Positions 1 to 7,100 of a DNA stretch of 19,835 nucleotides are shown in pieces. This DNA is from Luteimonas_C sp035250245. GTDB lineage: Bacteria; Pseudomonadota; Gammaproteobacteria; Xanthomonadales; Xanthomonadaceae. The stretch lies in assembly GCA_035250245.1 (NCBI GenBank), contig DATFFH010000079.1, positions 1 to 19,835 of the forward strand. The letters are read 5' to 3'. Positions within the stretch are counted from its first letter, which is position 1. Each line of letters opens with the position of its first letter. Made by a program: the position numbers and the translations under genes. The notes beneath the pieces are model-generated. The model worked only from the letters and a program-made list of their open reading frames with translations, had not been told where the DNA came from and made no database searches.

Positions 1-1
1 G

Positions 2-322
2 GGCGCGCTGATCGGGCAGCGCCTGTCCGAAGCGACCGATCCGCGCGGCGATTTGGGCCACTACGAACAGGTGTATCGCACCACGCCTTATTTCGTGGAC
101 GGTATGACTTGGGCCGACTACGCGCCCGCCTATCGTTACGGTCTGGACACTTACGCCACGCAAGGCGGGCAAGCGTCGGATCGAGCCGCCGGCCTGCTCG
201 CGGAAGGCTGGCCGCGCGCGCGCGGCGCTTCGCGTTTGGAATGGCATCAGGCGCAACCGGCGGTGGCGCATGCCTGGCGCGAACTCGACGACAACCTGCG
301 GACGATGGGCCGCGCGGGATAG
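2..322 (+). CDS. C-terminal part of a conserved hypothetical protein with a YRYG/Trp-rich region (5' truncated by window edge)
   Basis: The reading frame is open from base 2 to a TAG at 320-322, giving 106 residues with the start outside the window. The visible start GALIGQRLSEATDP looks like the end of a glycine-zipper segment. It is followed by a region with an aromatic pattern: YEQVYRTTPYF, then WADYAPAYRYG, then a Leu/Trp tail (EGWPRARGASRLEWHQAQ, HAWREL). I recall this arrangement (glycine zipper, DP, Y-x-P-A-Y-R-Y-G, W-x-x-x-x-G-x-S-x-L-x-W) from uncharacterised stress-associated bacterial proteins, but its biochemical role is not known to me. The gene ends 64 bases before folE and probably belongs to a separate unit. 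The frame is certain; the family assignment is from memory of the pattern only. Confidence 0.7.
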   Translation, partial: GALIGQRLSEATDPRGDLGHYEQVYRTTPYFVDGMTWADYAPAYRYGLDTYATQGGQASDRAAGLLAEGWPRARGASRLEWHQAQPAVAHAWRELDDNLRTMGRAG

Positions 323-386
323 TGCGTTGCGGCCGGGTTTGCGGCTGCCGCGTTAACATGGCGGCTTTCCGCATTCCGGAGCCGCC

Positions 387-983
387 ATGGCCATCCAGAA
401 AGACGACGGCGCCGTGAGCCGCGAACAGGCCGAAGACGCGGTCCGCACCCTGTTGCGCTGGGCCGGCGAGGATCCGGCGCGCGAAGGCCTGCTCGACACG
501 CCCAAACGCGTGGTCGAGGCCTATCGCGACTGGTTCAGCGGCTACGCCGACGATCCGCAGGAATACCTGGCGCGCACTTTCGAAGAAGTGGCCGGCTACG
601 ACGAGATGATCGTGCTGCGCGACATCGAATTCGAAAGCCATTGCGAGCACCACATGGCGCCGATCATCGGCCGCGCCCACGTCGGCTATCTGCCCGACGG
701 CAAGGTGGTCGGCATCAGCAAGCTCGCGCGCGTGGTCGAAACCTATGCGCGCCGCTTCCAGGTGCAGGAAAAGATGACCGCGCAGATCGCGCACAGCATC
801 CAACAGGTGCTGAATCCGCGCGGCGTCGGCGTGGTGGTCGAAGCCACGCACGAATGCATGACCACCCGCGGCATCCACAAGCGTGGCGTCAGTATGGTCA
901 CTTCCAAAATGCTCGGCGGCTTCCGCGACGACGCCCGCACCCGTGCCGAGTTCTTGCGCTTCATCCGCGATGGGCATGCGTAG
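387..983 (+). CDS. folE: GTP cyclohydrolase I
   Basis: FolE converts GTP to 7,8-dihydroneopterin triphosphate and formate, the first step of tetrahydrofolate (and tetrahydrobiopterin) synthesis, as a cytosolic homodecameric zinc enzyme. The 198-residue protein is a normal length for the short bacterial form. Zinc ligands are visible as Cys86 and His89 in SHCEHHM, with Cys157 in THECMTTRG. The family signatures DTPKRV (residues 37-42), VGYLPDGKVVGISKLAR (99-115) and the C-terminal HKRGVSMVTS (164-173) are intact. The ATG at 387 is preceded by GGAG at 378-381, five bases upstream, and nothing upstream in frame looks coding. Dispersed repeat A follows 31 bases after the stop and may act as a transcript end. 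I am confident in the function. Confidence 0.97.
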   Translation: MAIQKDDGAVSREQAEDAVRTLLRWAGEDPAREGLLDTPKRVVEAYRDWFSGYADDPQEYLARTFEEVAGYDEMIVLRDIEFESHCEHHMAPIIGRAHVGYLPDGKVVGISKLARVVETYARRFQVQEKMTAQIAHSIQQVLNPRGVGVVVEATHECMTTRGIHKRGVSMVTSKMLGGFRDDARTRAEFLRFIRDGHA

Positions 984-1014
984 CCGCGCATCGCGACGGC
1001 TGTATGCTGTTAAT

Positions 1015-1077
1015 CCATCTCCCTTTATGGGAGAGGGACAGGCCCCGAAGGGGCCAGGGAGAGGGTTCGGCTTTTAA
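1015..1077 (+). repeat. Dispersed palindromic repeat, CCCTCTCCC family, copy A
   Basis: This copy reads CTCCCTTTATGGGAG, then AGGGACAGGCCCC, then GGGGCCAGGGAGAGGG, and ends TTCGGCTTTTAA. It can fold into two adjacent hairpins. Copies B (1432-1491, inverted), C (1579-1640, same orientation), D (16771-16818, diverged) and E (16867-16921, inverted) share the core. The last three bases form a TAA in frame with the DUF559 gene that starts nine bases later. Confidence 0.85.
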
Positions 1078-1086
1078 GTAGGACCC

Positions 1087-1434
1087 ATGGCGGAACAAAA
1101 TTTGCTGGACCACGCCAAGCGCATGCGCATCGGGCAGACCGATGCGGAGGCGAAGTTATGGCTGCATCTGCGCGGAAAGCGGTTTTCAGGGTTCAAGTTC
1201 AAGCGTCAGCAGCCGATCGGCCCTTTCATCGTCGACTTTGTCTGCTTGCGATGCCGAGTCGTTGTCGAAGCGGATGGCGGACAGCATACGGACGCCGCCG
1301 CATACGATCAGTCGCGAACGAATTGGCTAGAAGAACAAGGCTTCCGGGTATTGCGCTTCTGGAACAACGACATCCTGCAGCGCACCAACGACGTTCTCGA
1401 TTCGATCCTGAATGCGCTAAACGGTTCGCGCTAA
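1087..1434 (+). CDS. DUF559-domain, Vsr-like endonuclease fold protein
   Basis: The 115-residue protein is almost wholly a DUF559 domain, a family related to very-short-patch-repair (Vsr) and PD-(D/E)xK nucleases. Visible signatures are TDAEAKLWLHLR (residues 18-29), FKFKRQQPIGPFIVDF (36-51), VVVEADGGQH (58-67) and the C-terminal GFRVLRFWNNDI (85-96). Asp50 and the E61-x-D63-x-x-x-H67 cluster are the likely catalytic positions; nuclease activity is inference. ATG at 1087 is preceded by AGGA at 1080-1083, rather close. An in-frame TAA at 1075-1077, the last bases of repeat A, excludes a longer start. The stop TAA at 1432-1434 overlaps inverted repeat B. Two sampled 60-base lines inside it have 50% and 58% GC, against 75% in a sampled folE line, suggesting separate acquisition. 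No methylase or partner gene is adjacent. Confidence 0.9.
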   Translation: MAEQNLLDHAKRMRIGQTDAEAKLWLHLRGKRFSGFKFKRQQPIGPFIVDFVCLRCRVVVEADGGQHTDAAAYDQSRTNWLEEQGFRVLRFWNNDILQRTNDVLDSILNALNGSR

Positions 1435-1491
1435 AAGCCGAACCCTCTCCCTGGCCCTGCGGGCCTGTCCCTCTCCCGCGAGGGGAGAGGG
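1432..1491 (-). repeat. Dispersed palindromic repeat, CCCTCTCCC family, copy B (inverted relative to A and C)
   Basis: The + strand starts TAAAAGCCGAACCCTCTCCC and ends CTCTCCCGCGAGGGGAGAGGG, the reverse complement of the A/C layout. Its first bases supply the stop codon of the DUF559 gene. Confidence 0.85.
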
Positions 1492-1578
1492 ACGAAATCG
1501 CAGCGGTGTGCTGCGAGGCTGGAAGCGGCGATATCCGGCACATGAGTCGAGTCGGAGCGCAGCGACGCTCGCTTTTAA

Positions 1579-1640
1579 CCCTCTCCCTATTACGGGAGAG
1601 GGACAGGCCCGCAGGGCCAGGGAGAGGGTTCGGCTTTTAA
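1579..1640 (+). repeat. Dispersed palindromic repeat, CCCTCTCCC family, copy C
   Basis: This copy has the same orientation and the same TTCGGCTTTTAA end as copy A. It contains CCCTCTCCC-TATTAC-GGGAGAGGG, a hairpin with nine-base arms, and a second short hairpin around GGCCCGCAGGGCC. It lies in the 291-base gap between the DUF559 gene and the 267-aa gene. The gap between B and C (1492-1578) shows nothing else that I can identify. Confidence 0.85.
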
Positions 1641-1666
1641 CAGCCGCCACCTGGGGTCCGCACTAG

Positions 1667-1684
1667 GTTTTTCCCTGGAAAAAC
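1667..1684. promoter_or_regulatory. Perfect 18-bp palindrome upstream of the Gly/Ala-rich gene (candidate operator)
   Basis: GTTTTTCC-CT-GGAAAAAC has eight-base arms that are exact reverse complements around a two-base centre. It overlaps a second inverted pair, CCCTG (1673-1677) and CAGGG (1684-1688). It lies 41 bases before the start codon, where a regulator or promoter would be expected, and is T/A-rich in a GC-rich setting. The regulator is not identified. A weak -10-like TCTAAC is at 1689-1694. Confidence 0.5.
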
Positions 1685-1693
1685 AGGGTCTAA

Positions 1694-1719
1694 CCTCCGG
1701 GAACAACCGTTCACGGAGG
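1694..1719 (+). promoter_or_regulatory. Hairpin that sequesters the ribosome binding site of the 267-aa gene
   Basis: CCTCCG (1694-1699) pairs with CGGAGG (1714-1719), and after one G-A mismatch GAAC (1701-1704) pairs with GTTC (1709-1712) around the loop AACC. The 3' arm contains the GGAGG Shine-Dalgarno sequence (1715-1719), six bases before the ATG at 1726. The structure is seen in the sequence. A role in translation control (thermometer, protein or small-RNA switch) is inference and requires transcription to begin upstream of 1694. Confidence 0.55.
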
Positions 1720-1725
1720 CACGCC

Positions 1726-2529
1726 ATGAGCAGCGACGGAAGCGACGGCGCCGGCGGCGTAGGCAGCAGCGGCGGCAACTCGGGGCAAAGCAACGCGGCC
1801 GACGGATTGGGCAATGCGGCCGAATCGGTCGCCGACAGCCTGGGGCAAGCGGTCGATGCGGTCGCCGATGCCGTCAGCGGCATGCTCGGTTCGGTCACCG
1901 ATGCCGCAGGCCTCAGCGAAGCGGTCAGCAATCTGGCGAACATGCTGGGCTTGGATCCGCAGGATCTGCAGGGCTTGGTCGGCGCGGCGTTCATGGGCGC
2001 GATCACCGGCGGTTTGCCCGGGGCGGTGATGGGCGTAGTGAATGCGCTGGTCGGCGGCAATCTGCAGGATGCGGCACGCAGTGCGGTGTCTTCGAATTTG
2101 CCGGCCTCGATGCAGCCGCTGGCGAACATGGCCATCGACGCTTTCGTCGGCAAAATTCCGGGCGCAGCGACCACGAGCAACCTGCAAGGCGTACTCGGCA
2201 CGCTCGCGACCGGCGCGCTGACCAACGGCCGCGTGCCGGGGCTGAGCGATATCGCCTCGGTGGCGCGCGAAATGCGCGGCTTATCGAACGTGGCCAGCAG
2301 TGTGATGGACAGCGCGATGCGCGGCGATTTCGCCGATGCGGTCGATGCGGTATCGACGCTGGAAGGCAGCCTCAACAGCGCGTTCTCGCAGGCCAGCCGC
2401 ATTTCTTCCGATGTCGTTTCGCAGTTCTCGCGCGGCAACGGCGTCTATGCCGACGGCGGCCATGGCGACTTCGGCGATGCGGTCGAGCGTTTGGCGGTGT
2501 CGACCGCGCAGTTGATGGCGCAGCGCTGA
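1726..2529 (+). CDS. Gly/Ala/Ser-rich protein of unknown function, lacking Cys and Trp
   Basis: I do not recognise this 267-residue protein. It has no Sec signal peptide: residues 1-30 are a Gly/Ser/Asp-rich tail (MSSDGSDGAGGVGSSGGNSG). Residues 31-80 are Ala-rich amphipathic helices (ESVADSLGQAVDAVADAV). Residues 83-111 form a hydrophobic glycine-zipper-like stretch (GLVGAAFMGAITGGLPGAV continuing to LVGG). The rest alternates amphipathic helices with Gly-rich turns, and the DAVDAV/GDAVERL motif recurs near 43, 204 and 250. There is no Cys, no Trp, one Tyr and one Lys. That composition recalls harpin-like or other secreted hydrophilic-helical proteins, but no homology is claimed. ATG 1726 has a perfect GGAGG at 1715-1719, inside a hairpin. 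It converges on gltD across a palindromic repeat. Confidence 0.8.
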   Translation: MSSDGSDGAGGVGSSGGNSGQSNAADGLGNAAESVADSLGQAVDAVADAVSGMLGSVTDAAGLSEAVSNLANMLGLDPQDLQGLVGAAFMGAITGGLPGAVMGVVNALVGGNLQDAARSAVSSNLPASMQPLANMAIDAFVGKIPGAATTSNLQGVLGTLATGALTNGRVPGLSDIASVAREMRGLSNVASSVMDSAMRGDFADAVDAVSTLEGSLNSAFSQASRISSDVVSQFSRGNGVYADGGHGDFGDAVERLAVSTAQLMAQR

Positions 2530-2541
2530 CACGCCGCTTAA

Positions 2542-2619
2542 TTTGTGGGAGCGGCTTTAGCCGCGAGCTTTGCCAATCGCCGAAATCAAAAGCTCGCGGC
2601 TAAAGCCGCTCCCACAAAA
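2542..2619. repeat. Inverted-pair palindromic repeat, GTGGGAGCGGCTTTAGCC family, locus 1
   Basis: The left arm TTTGTGGGAGCGGCTTTAGC continues into CGCGAGCTTT, and the right arm is its reverse complement (AAAGCTCGCGGCTAAAGCC, then GCTCCCACAAA). A short unpaired centre separates them. It sits between the convergent 3' ends of the 267-aa gene and gltD, where it could act as a two-way transcript end. Related loci are at 11002-11076, 13574-13664 and 14571-14665. Confidence 0.9.
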
Positions 2620-2629
2620 CTCCGACGAG

Positions 2630-4066
2630 CTATGCGGTCAATAACCGCACGATGCCTTTTGCAGCCTCGCGCCCTTCATGCACCGCGGTGACCACCAGGT
2701 CCGCGCCACGCACGCCGTCGCCGCCGGCGAACACGCGCGGGTTCGAGGTCTGGAACGGCAAACCACCATCGACGCGGATGAGGCCGTTGGCCTGCGAATC
2801 GATGCCGTGCGCGGCCAGCCAGGCCGGCGGATCGGCCTGGAAGCCGAAGGCGATGATCACCACGTCCGCGGGCAGTTCCGACTCGCTGCCCGGCACGATT
2901 TCGGCATTGCGCCGGCCGCGCGCATCGGCTTCGCCCAAGCGCGTTTCGGCGACGCGCACGGCGCTCACTTCGCCTTCGCCGAGCAAGGCCAGCGGTTGCC
3001 GGTTGAACAGGAATTCCACGCCTTCCTCGCGCGCGTTCGCGACTTCGCGCGCCGAGCCGGGCATGTTCGCCTCGTCGCGCCGGTAGACGCAGCGCACGCT
3101 CGCCGCACCCAGCCGCACCGCGCTGCGCACGCAATCCATGCCGGTATCGCCGCCGCCGAGCACGACCACGCGCTTTCCGTGAAGGTCGGGTAGTGCGATC
3201 TCGTCTTCCCAACCGGCGACCGGGCGGCCCGCCGGATCGTCGCCGGTGACGATGCGTCCGTTCTGCACCAGGAACGGCAGCGCCGGCAGCACGTTGCGCA
3301 GATCCTGTCCCGGCAATCCGCCGTCGGTGTAGCGATAACTGCCCAGGCCCAGGAATACCGCGTCGTATTCGTCGAGCAGAGCGTCCAGATCGACGTCGCG
3401 GCCGATCTCCACGCCCAGCCGGAACGCTACGCCCATGCCTTCCAGGATTCCGCGCCGCGTCGACATCACGTCGCGATCCAGCTTGAAGCTGGGAATGCCG
3501 AACTGCAGCAGTCCGCCGATCTTTTCGTAACGGTCGAACACGGTTGCCGCAATACCGGCGCGCGCCAAGCGGTCGGCGCAAGCCAAACCCGCGGGACCTG
3601 CACCGACGACGGCGACGCGCTTGCCGGTGCTCGGTGCAGCGGACAAATCCGGGCGCCAACCGTCTGCGAGCGCGGCATCGACGATGTATTTCTCCACCGC
3701 GCCGATGGTCACCGCGCCGAAGCCGTCGTTGAGCGTGCAGCTGCCTTCGCACAAGCGGTCCTGCGGGCAGACGCGGCCGCAGATTTCCGGCAGCGGATTG
3801 GTTTCGTGGCACAGCGCCGCGGCCTCGTGGATGCGGCCCTCGCGGGCCAGTTCCAGCCATTGCGGGATGTAGTTGTGCAGCGGGCAACCCCATGAGCAGT
3901 ACGGATTGCCGCAATCCAGGCAGCGTCCGGCCTGATGCTTGGCTTCGGCCGCGCCGAAGCGGCCGTACAGCTCGCCCCAGTCGCCCTGCTTGCGCAGTTC
4001 CAGCGGGATCCGTTCGGGCATGCGCCGCGGCGTGTCCAGGAATTCGAAGGCGGTTTTCTTGCTCAT
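2630..4066 (-). CDS. gltD: Glutamate synthase (NADPH) small subunit
   Basis: GltD supplies electrons from NADPH through FAD and Fe-S clusters to GltB for the GOGAT reaction (glutamine + 2-oxoglutarate to two glutamates). The 478 residues are a normal family length. The N-terminal Fe-S domain carries CLDCGNPYCSWGCP (Cys49, 52, 57, 61) and CGRVCPQDRLCEGSC (Cys96, 100, 106, 110). The FAD Rossmann motif is VAVVGAGPAGLACA (151-164), the NADPH motif is VVVLGGGDTGMDC (300-312), and the C-terminal FAD motif is RVFAGGDGVRGADLVVTA. I chose the start MSKKTAF at 4066, with AAGGGCGG upstream. The frame stays open to 4150, but that extension is encoded by a palindromic repeat and is not credible. It lies downstream of gltB in the same direction, with a 118-base gap. 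Confidence 0.96.
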   Translation of the reverse strand: MSKKTAFEFLDTPRRMPERIPLELRKQGDWGELYGRFGAAEAKHQAGRCLDCGNPYCSWGCPLHNYIPQWLELAREGRIHEAAALCHETNPLPEICGRVCPQDRLCEGSCTLNDGFGAVTIGAVEKYIVDAALADGWRPDLSAAPSTGKRVAVVGAGPAGLACADRLARAGIAATVFDRYEKIGGLLQFGIPSFKLDRDVMSTRRGILEGMGVAFRLGVEIGRDVDLDALLDEYDAVFLGLGSYRYTDGGLPGQDLRNVLPALPFLVQNGRIVTGDDPAGRPVAGWEDEIALPDLHGKRVVVLGGGDTGMDCVRSAVRLGAASVRCVYRRDEANMPGSAREVANAREEGVEFLFNRQPLALLGEGEVSAVRVAETRLGEADARGRRNAEIVPGSESELPADVVIIAFGFQADPPAWLAAHGIDSQANGLIRVDGGLPFQTSNPRVFAGGDGVRGADLVVTAVHEGREAAKGIVRLLTA

Positions 4067-4085
4067 GCGGCCGCCCTTCGTTCTT

Positions 4086-4160
4086 GCTTTCGTAGGTGCG
4101 AATTCATTCGCACGCTTATGTCCAGGAAGAGCGTGCGAATGAATTCGCACCTACGAAAGC
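4086..4160. repeat. Perfect long palindrome, GTAGGTGCGAATTCATTCGCAC family, between gltB and gltD
   Basis: Arms 4086-4116 and 4130-4160 are exact 31-base reverse complements around a 13-base loop. Each arm itself contains the 18-base palindrome GTGCGAAT-TC-ATTCGCAC, so nested cruciforms are possible. The structure resembles REP/BIME-type elements. It lies inside the gltBD transcript and could form a very stable mRNA hairpin. Confidence 0.92.
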
Positions 4161-4184
4161 CAAAGCAATGGAACGAGGTTGCGG

Positions 4185-7100
4185 TCACGCCGCCCGCCTC
4201 AGATTGTCGGCCAGCGATTCCAGGCTCGCCGCCTTCGGCTTCACTAGCCAGAACTTGCCCAGGAAATCGCGGAATTCCTCGATCACCCGCTGAGCGAAAA
4301 CGCTGCCGGTCAGCCGCGCATGGGTTTCGATCAGATCGAGCAGGTGCGAGCGGTGCGCGGCGAAGCCTTCGCTGTTGATCCGCAGGATGTCGATCAGTTC
4401 GTGGTTGTAGCGGTCTACGAAATCGCGATCCAGATCCAGCACGTAGGCCATGCCGCCGGTGAAGCCGGCGCCGAAATTCAAGCCGGTGCGGCCGAGCACC
4501 GCGACGGTGCCGCCGGTCATGTATTCGCAGCAATGGTCGCCCACGCCTTCCACCACCGCCGTCGCGCCGGAATTGCGCACCGCGAAGCGTTCGCCCGCCT
4601 GCCCGGCCGCGTACAGTTCGCCGCCGGTAGCGCCGTACAAGCAGGTGTTGCCGAGGATCGGCGTGTCGTGCGCGGCGTAGCGCGCGCCCGCCGGCGGGCG
4701 GATCACGATGCGGCCGCCGGCCATGCCCTTGCCGACGTAATCGTTGGCTTCGCCGTGCAATTCCAACTGCAAGCCGCCGGCGAGGAAGGCGCCGAAGCTT
4801 TGGCCGGCGGTACCGTCGAACCGCAGTTCGATCGGCGCGTCGTTCATGCCCAGGTTGCCGTGCAGGCGCGCGATGCGGCCTGACAGGCGCGCGCCGATGC
4901 TGCGGTCGGTATTGCGGATGGGGTATTCGAAACGGCCGCCGAGTTTGCCGTTGATGGCGCCAGCGAGATCGGCGTCCAACGCGGCCGCCAATCCGTCCAC
5001 GGACGCGGCGAGCGCCGGCGTGCCGCACAAGCCGCCGTTGGCCAAGCCGTCGCCAGCCAGCAACAGCGAAAGATCGACCTCGCTGCGGTGCGCGCCCTGG
5101 GCGTCGATCTGTTCGAGCAGATCGACGCGGCCGACGATCTCGCCGAGCGTGCGCGCGCCCAGTTGCGCCAGGTAGCCGCGCACTTCCTCGGCCAATCCGC
5201 GGAAGAAATTCTCGACCCGCTCAGGCAAACCGGTGAAATGGTTTTCGCGCAAACGCTCGTCCTGCGTCGCCACGCCGGTCGCGCAATTGTTCAGATGGCA
5301 GATGCGCAGGTATTTGCAGCCCAGCGCGATCATCGGCGCGGTGCCGAAGCCGAAGCTCTCCGCTCCCAGCAGCGCGGCTTTGATCACATCCAGCCCGGTT
5401 TTCAGGCCGCCGTCGGCCTGCACGATCACGCGTTCGCGCAGATCGTTCGTCAGCAAGGCCTGGCGCGCTTCGGACAAACCCATCTCCCAAGGCGTGCCTG
5501 CGTAGCGGATCGACGACAAGGGACTGGCGCCGGTGCCGCCATCGTGGCCGGAGATCGTGATCAGGTCCGCGCCCGCTTTCGCCACACCGGTGGCGATCGT
5601 GCCCACGCCCGCGTGCGAAACCAGCTTCACCGACACCAGCGCATCGGGATTGACCTGCTTCAGATCGAAAATCAATTGCGCCAGATCTTCGATCGAATAG
5701 ATGTCGTGGTGCGGCGGCGGCGAAATCAGGCCGATGCCCGGCCGTGCGTAACGCAAGCGCGCGATCAGTTCGTTGACCTTGTGCCCCGGCAGCTGTCCGC
5801 CCTCGCCCGGCTTGGCGCCCTGCGCCATCTTGATCTGCAGCACTTCGGCGTTGACCAGGTATTCGGGCGTCACACCGAAACGGCCGGAAGCGATCTGCTT
5901 GATCTTCGAGGTCTTCTCACTGCGGTAGCGGATCGGATCCTCGCCGCCTTCGCCGGAATTGCTGCGCCCGCCCAGCCGGTTCATCGCGATCGCCAGCGCT
6001 TCGTGCGCTTCCGGCGACAGCGCGCCCAGGCTCATCGCGGCGGTGTCGAAGCGTTTGACGATCGCTTCGATCGGTTCGACTTCGTCCAACGAGATGGACT
6101 GCGTCGCTGCCGTGTCCAGCGCAAGCAAGTCGCGCAGCGCGGCCGGCGGGCGCGTATTCACCGTATCGGCATAGCGTTTCCAATCGCCGGCGTCGCCGCT
6201 GCGCACCGCGCGCTGCAGCGACATCACTACGTCGGGATTGAACTGGTGGTATTCGCCTTCCGGCGTGTACTGCAGCAGGCCGCCGATTTCCGGCAGCGCA
6301 TTGTTGTCCCAGCCCAGCGCCGCCAGATGCGCGGCGTCGGCTTGCAGCGCGTCGAAGCCGGCGCCGCCGATCCGCGATGGCGTGCCGGTAAAGCACAGAT
6401 CGACCACCTCGCGATCCAGGCCGACGATTTCGAACAGCTGCGCGCCGCGATAGCTGCCGATGGTGCTGATGCCCATCTTGGAGATGATCTTCAGCAGGCC
6501 CTTCTTGACCCCGCGCCGATAGCTGCGGCCGATTTGAGCGACTTCGTCGTGCTTGGTCTTCAGGATCCCGCGCACGCCCAGGTCATGCAGCGTCTGATAG
6601 GCCAGGTACGGATACACCGCGGTCGCGCCATAGCCGATCAGGCAGGCGAAATGGTGCGGATCGCGCGCGGTGCCGGTCTCCACGATCAGGTTCGCGGCGC
6701 AGCGCAGGCCGGCGCGCACCAGATGCTGGTGCACCGCGCCGGTGGCCAGCAGCGCGTGCAGCATCAGATGATCGCGGCGCGGGCGGCGATCGCTCAGGAT
6801 CAACAGCAGAACGCCTTCGCGCGCCGCTTCTTCGGCTTCGGCGCAGAGACGCCGCAAGGCTGCGCGCAGGCCTTCTTCGGCGCGGAAATTCAGGTCGATG
6901 TAGCGGTGAGAAGCGTCGTACGGCGCCATCGACAGCAACTGCCGCACCTTGCGTTGCGACATCACCGGCGAATTCAACAGTACGTGATGGACCACGTCCG
7001 GCCCGTCGACGAAGACGTTGCCTTCGCGTCCGATCTGGGTGGCCAGCGACATCACGCAGTCTTCGCGCAACGGATCGATCGGCGGATTGGTCACCTGCGC

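Noticed and set aside
1078..1434. Restriction-modification or Vsr repair cassette
   Set aside because: No methyltransferase or specificity gene is adjacent; only the short DUF559 domain is present, so a restriction role is not supported.
1015..1640. CRISPR array in the repeat-rich region
   Set aside because: There are only three copies, unequally spaced and in mixed orientation, with a gene between two of them and no cas genes. These are dispersed palindromes.
1590..2438. 282-codon open frame on the - strand opposite the 267-aa gene
   Set aside because: It begins inside the opposite gene, lacks a ribosome binding site and ends within a dispersed repeat. The + strand frame has a perfect GGAGG and a coherent composition.
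4067..4150. N-terminal extension of gltD by 28 codons
   Set aside because: The extension is encoded by the long palindrome, lacks a ribosome binding site, and normal GltD proteins begin near MSKKTAF.
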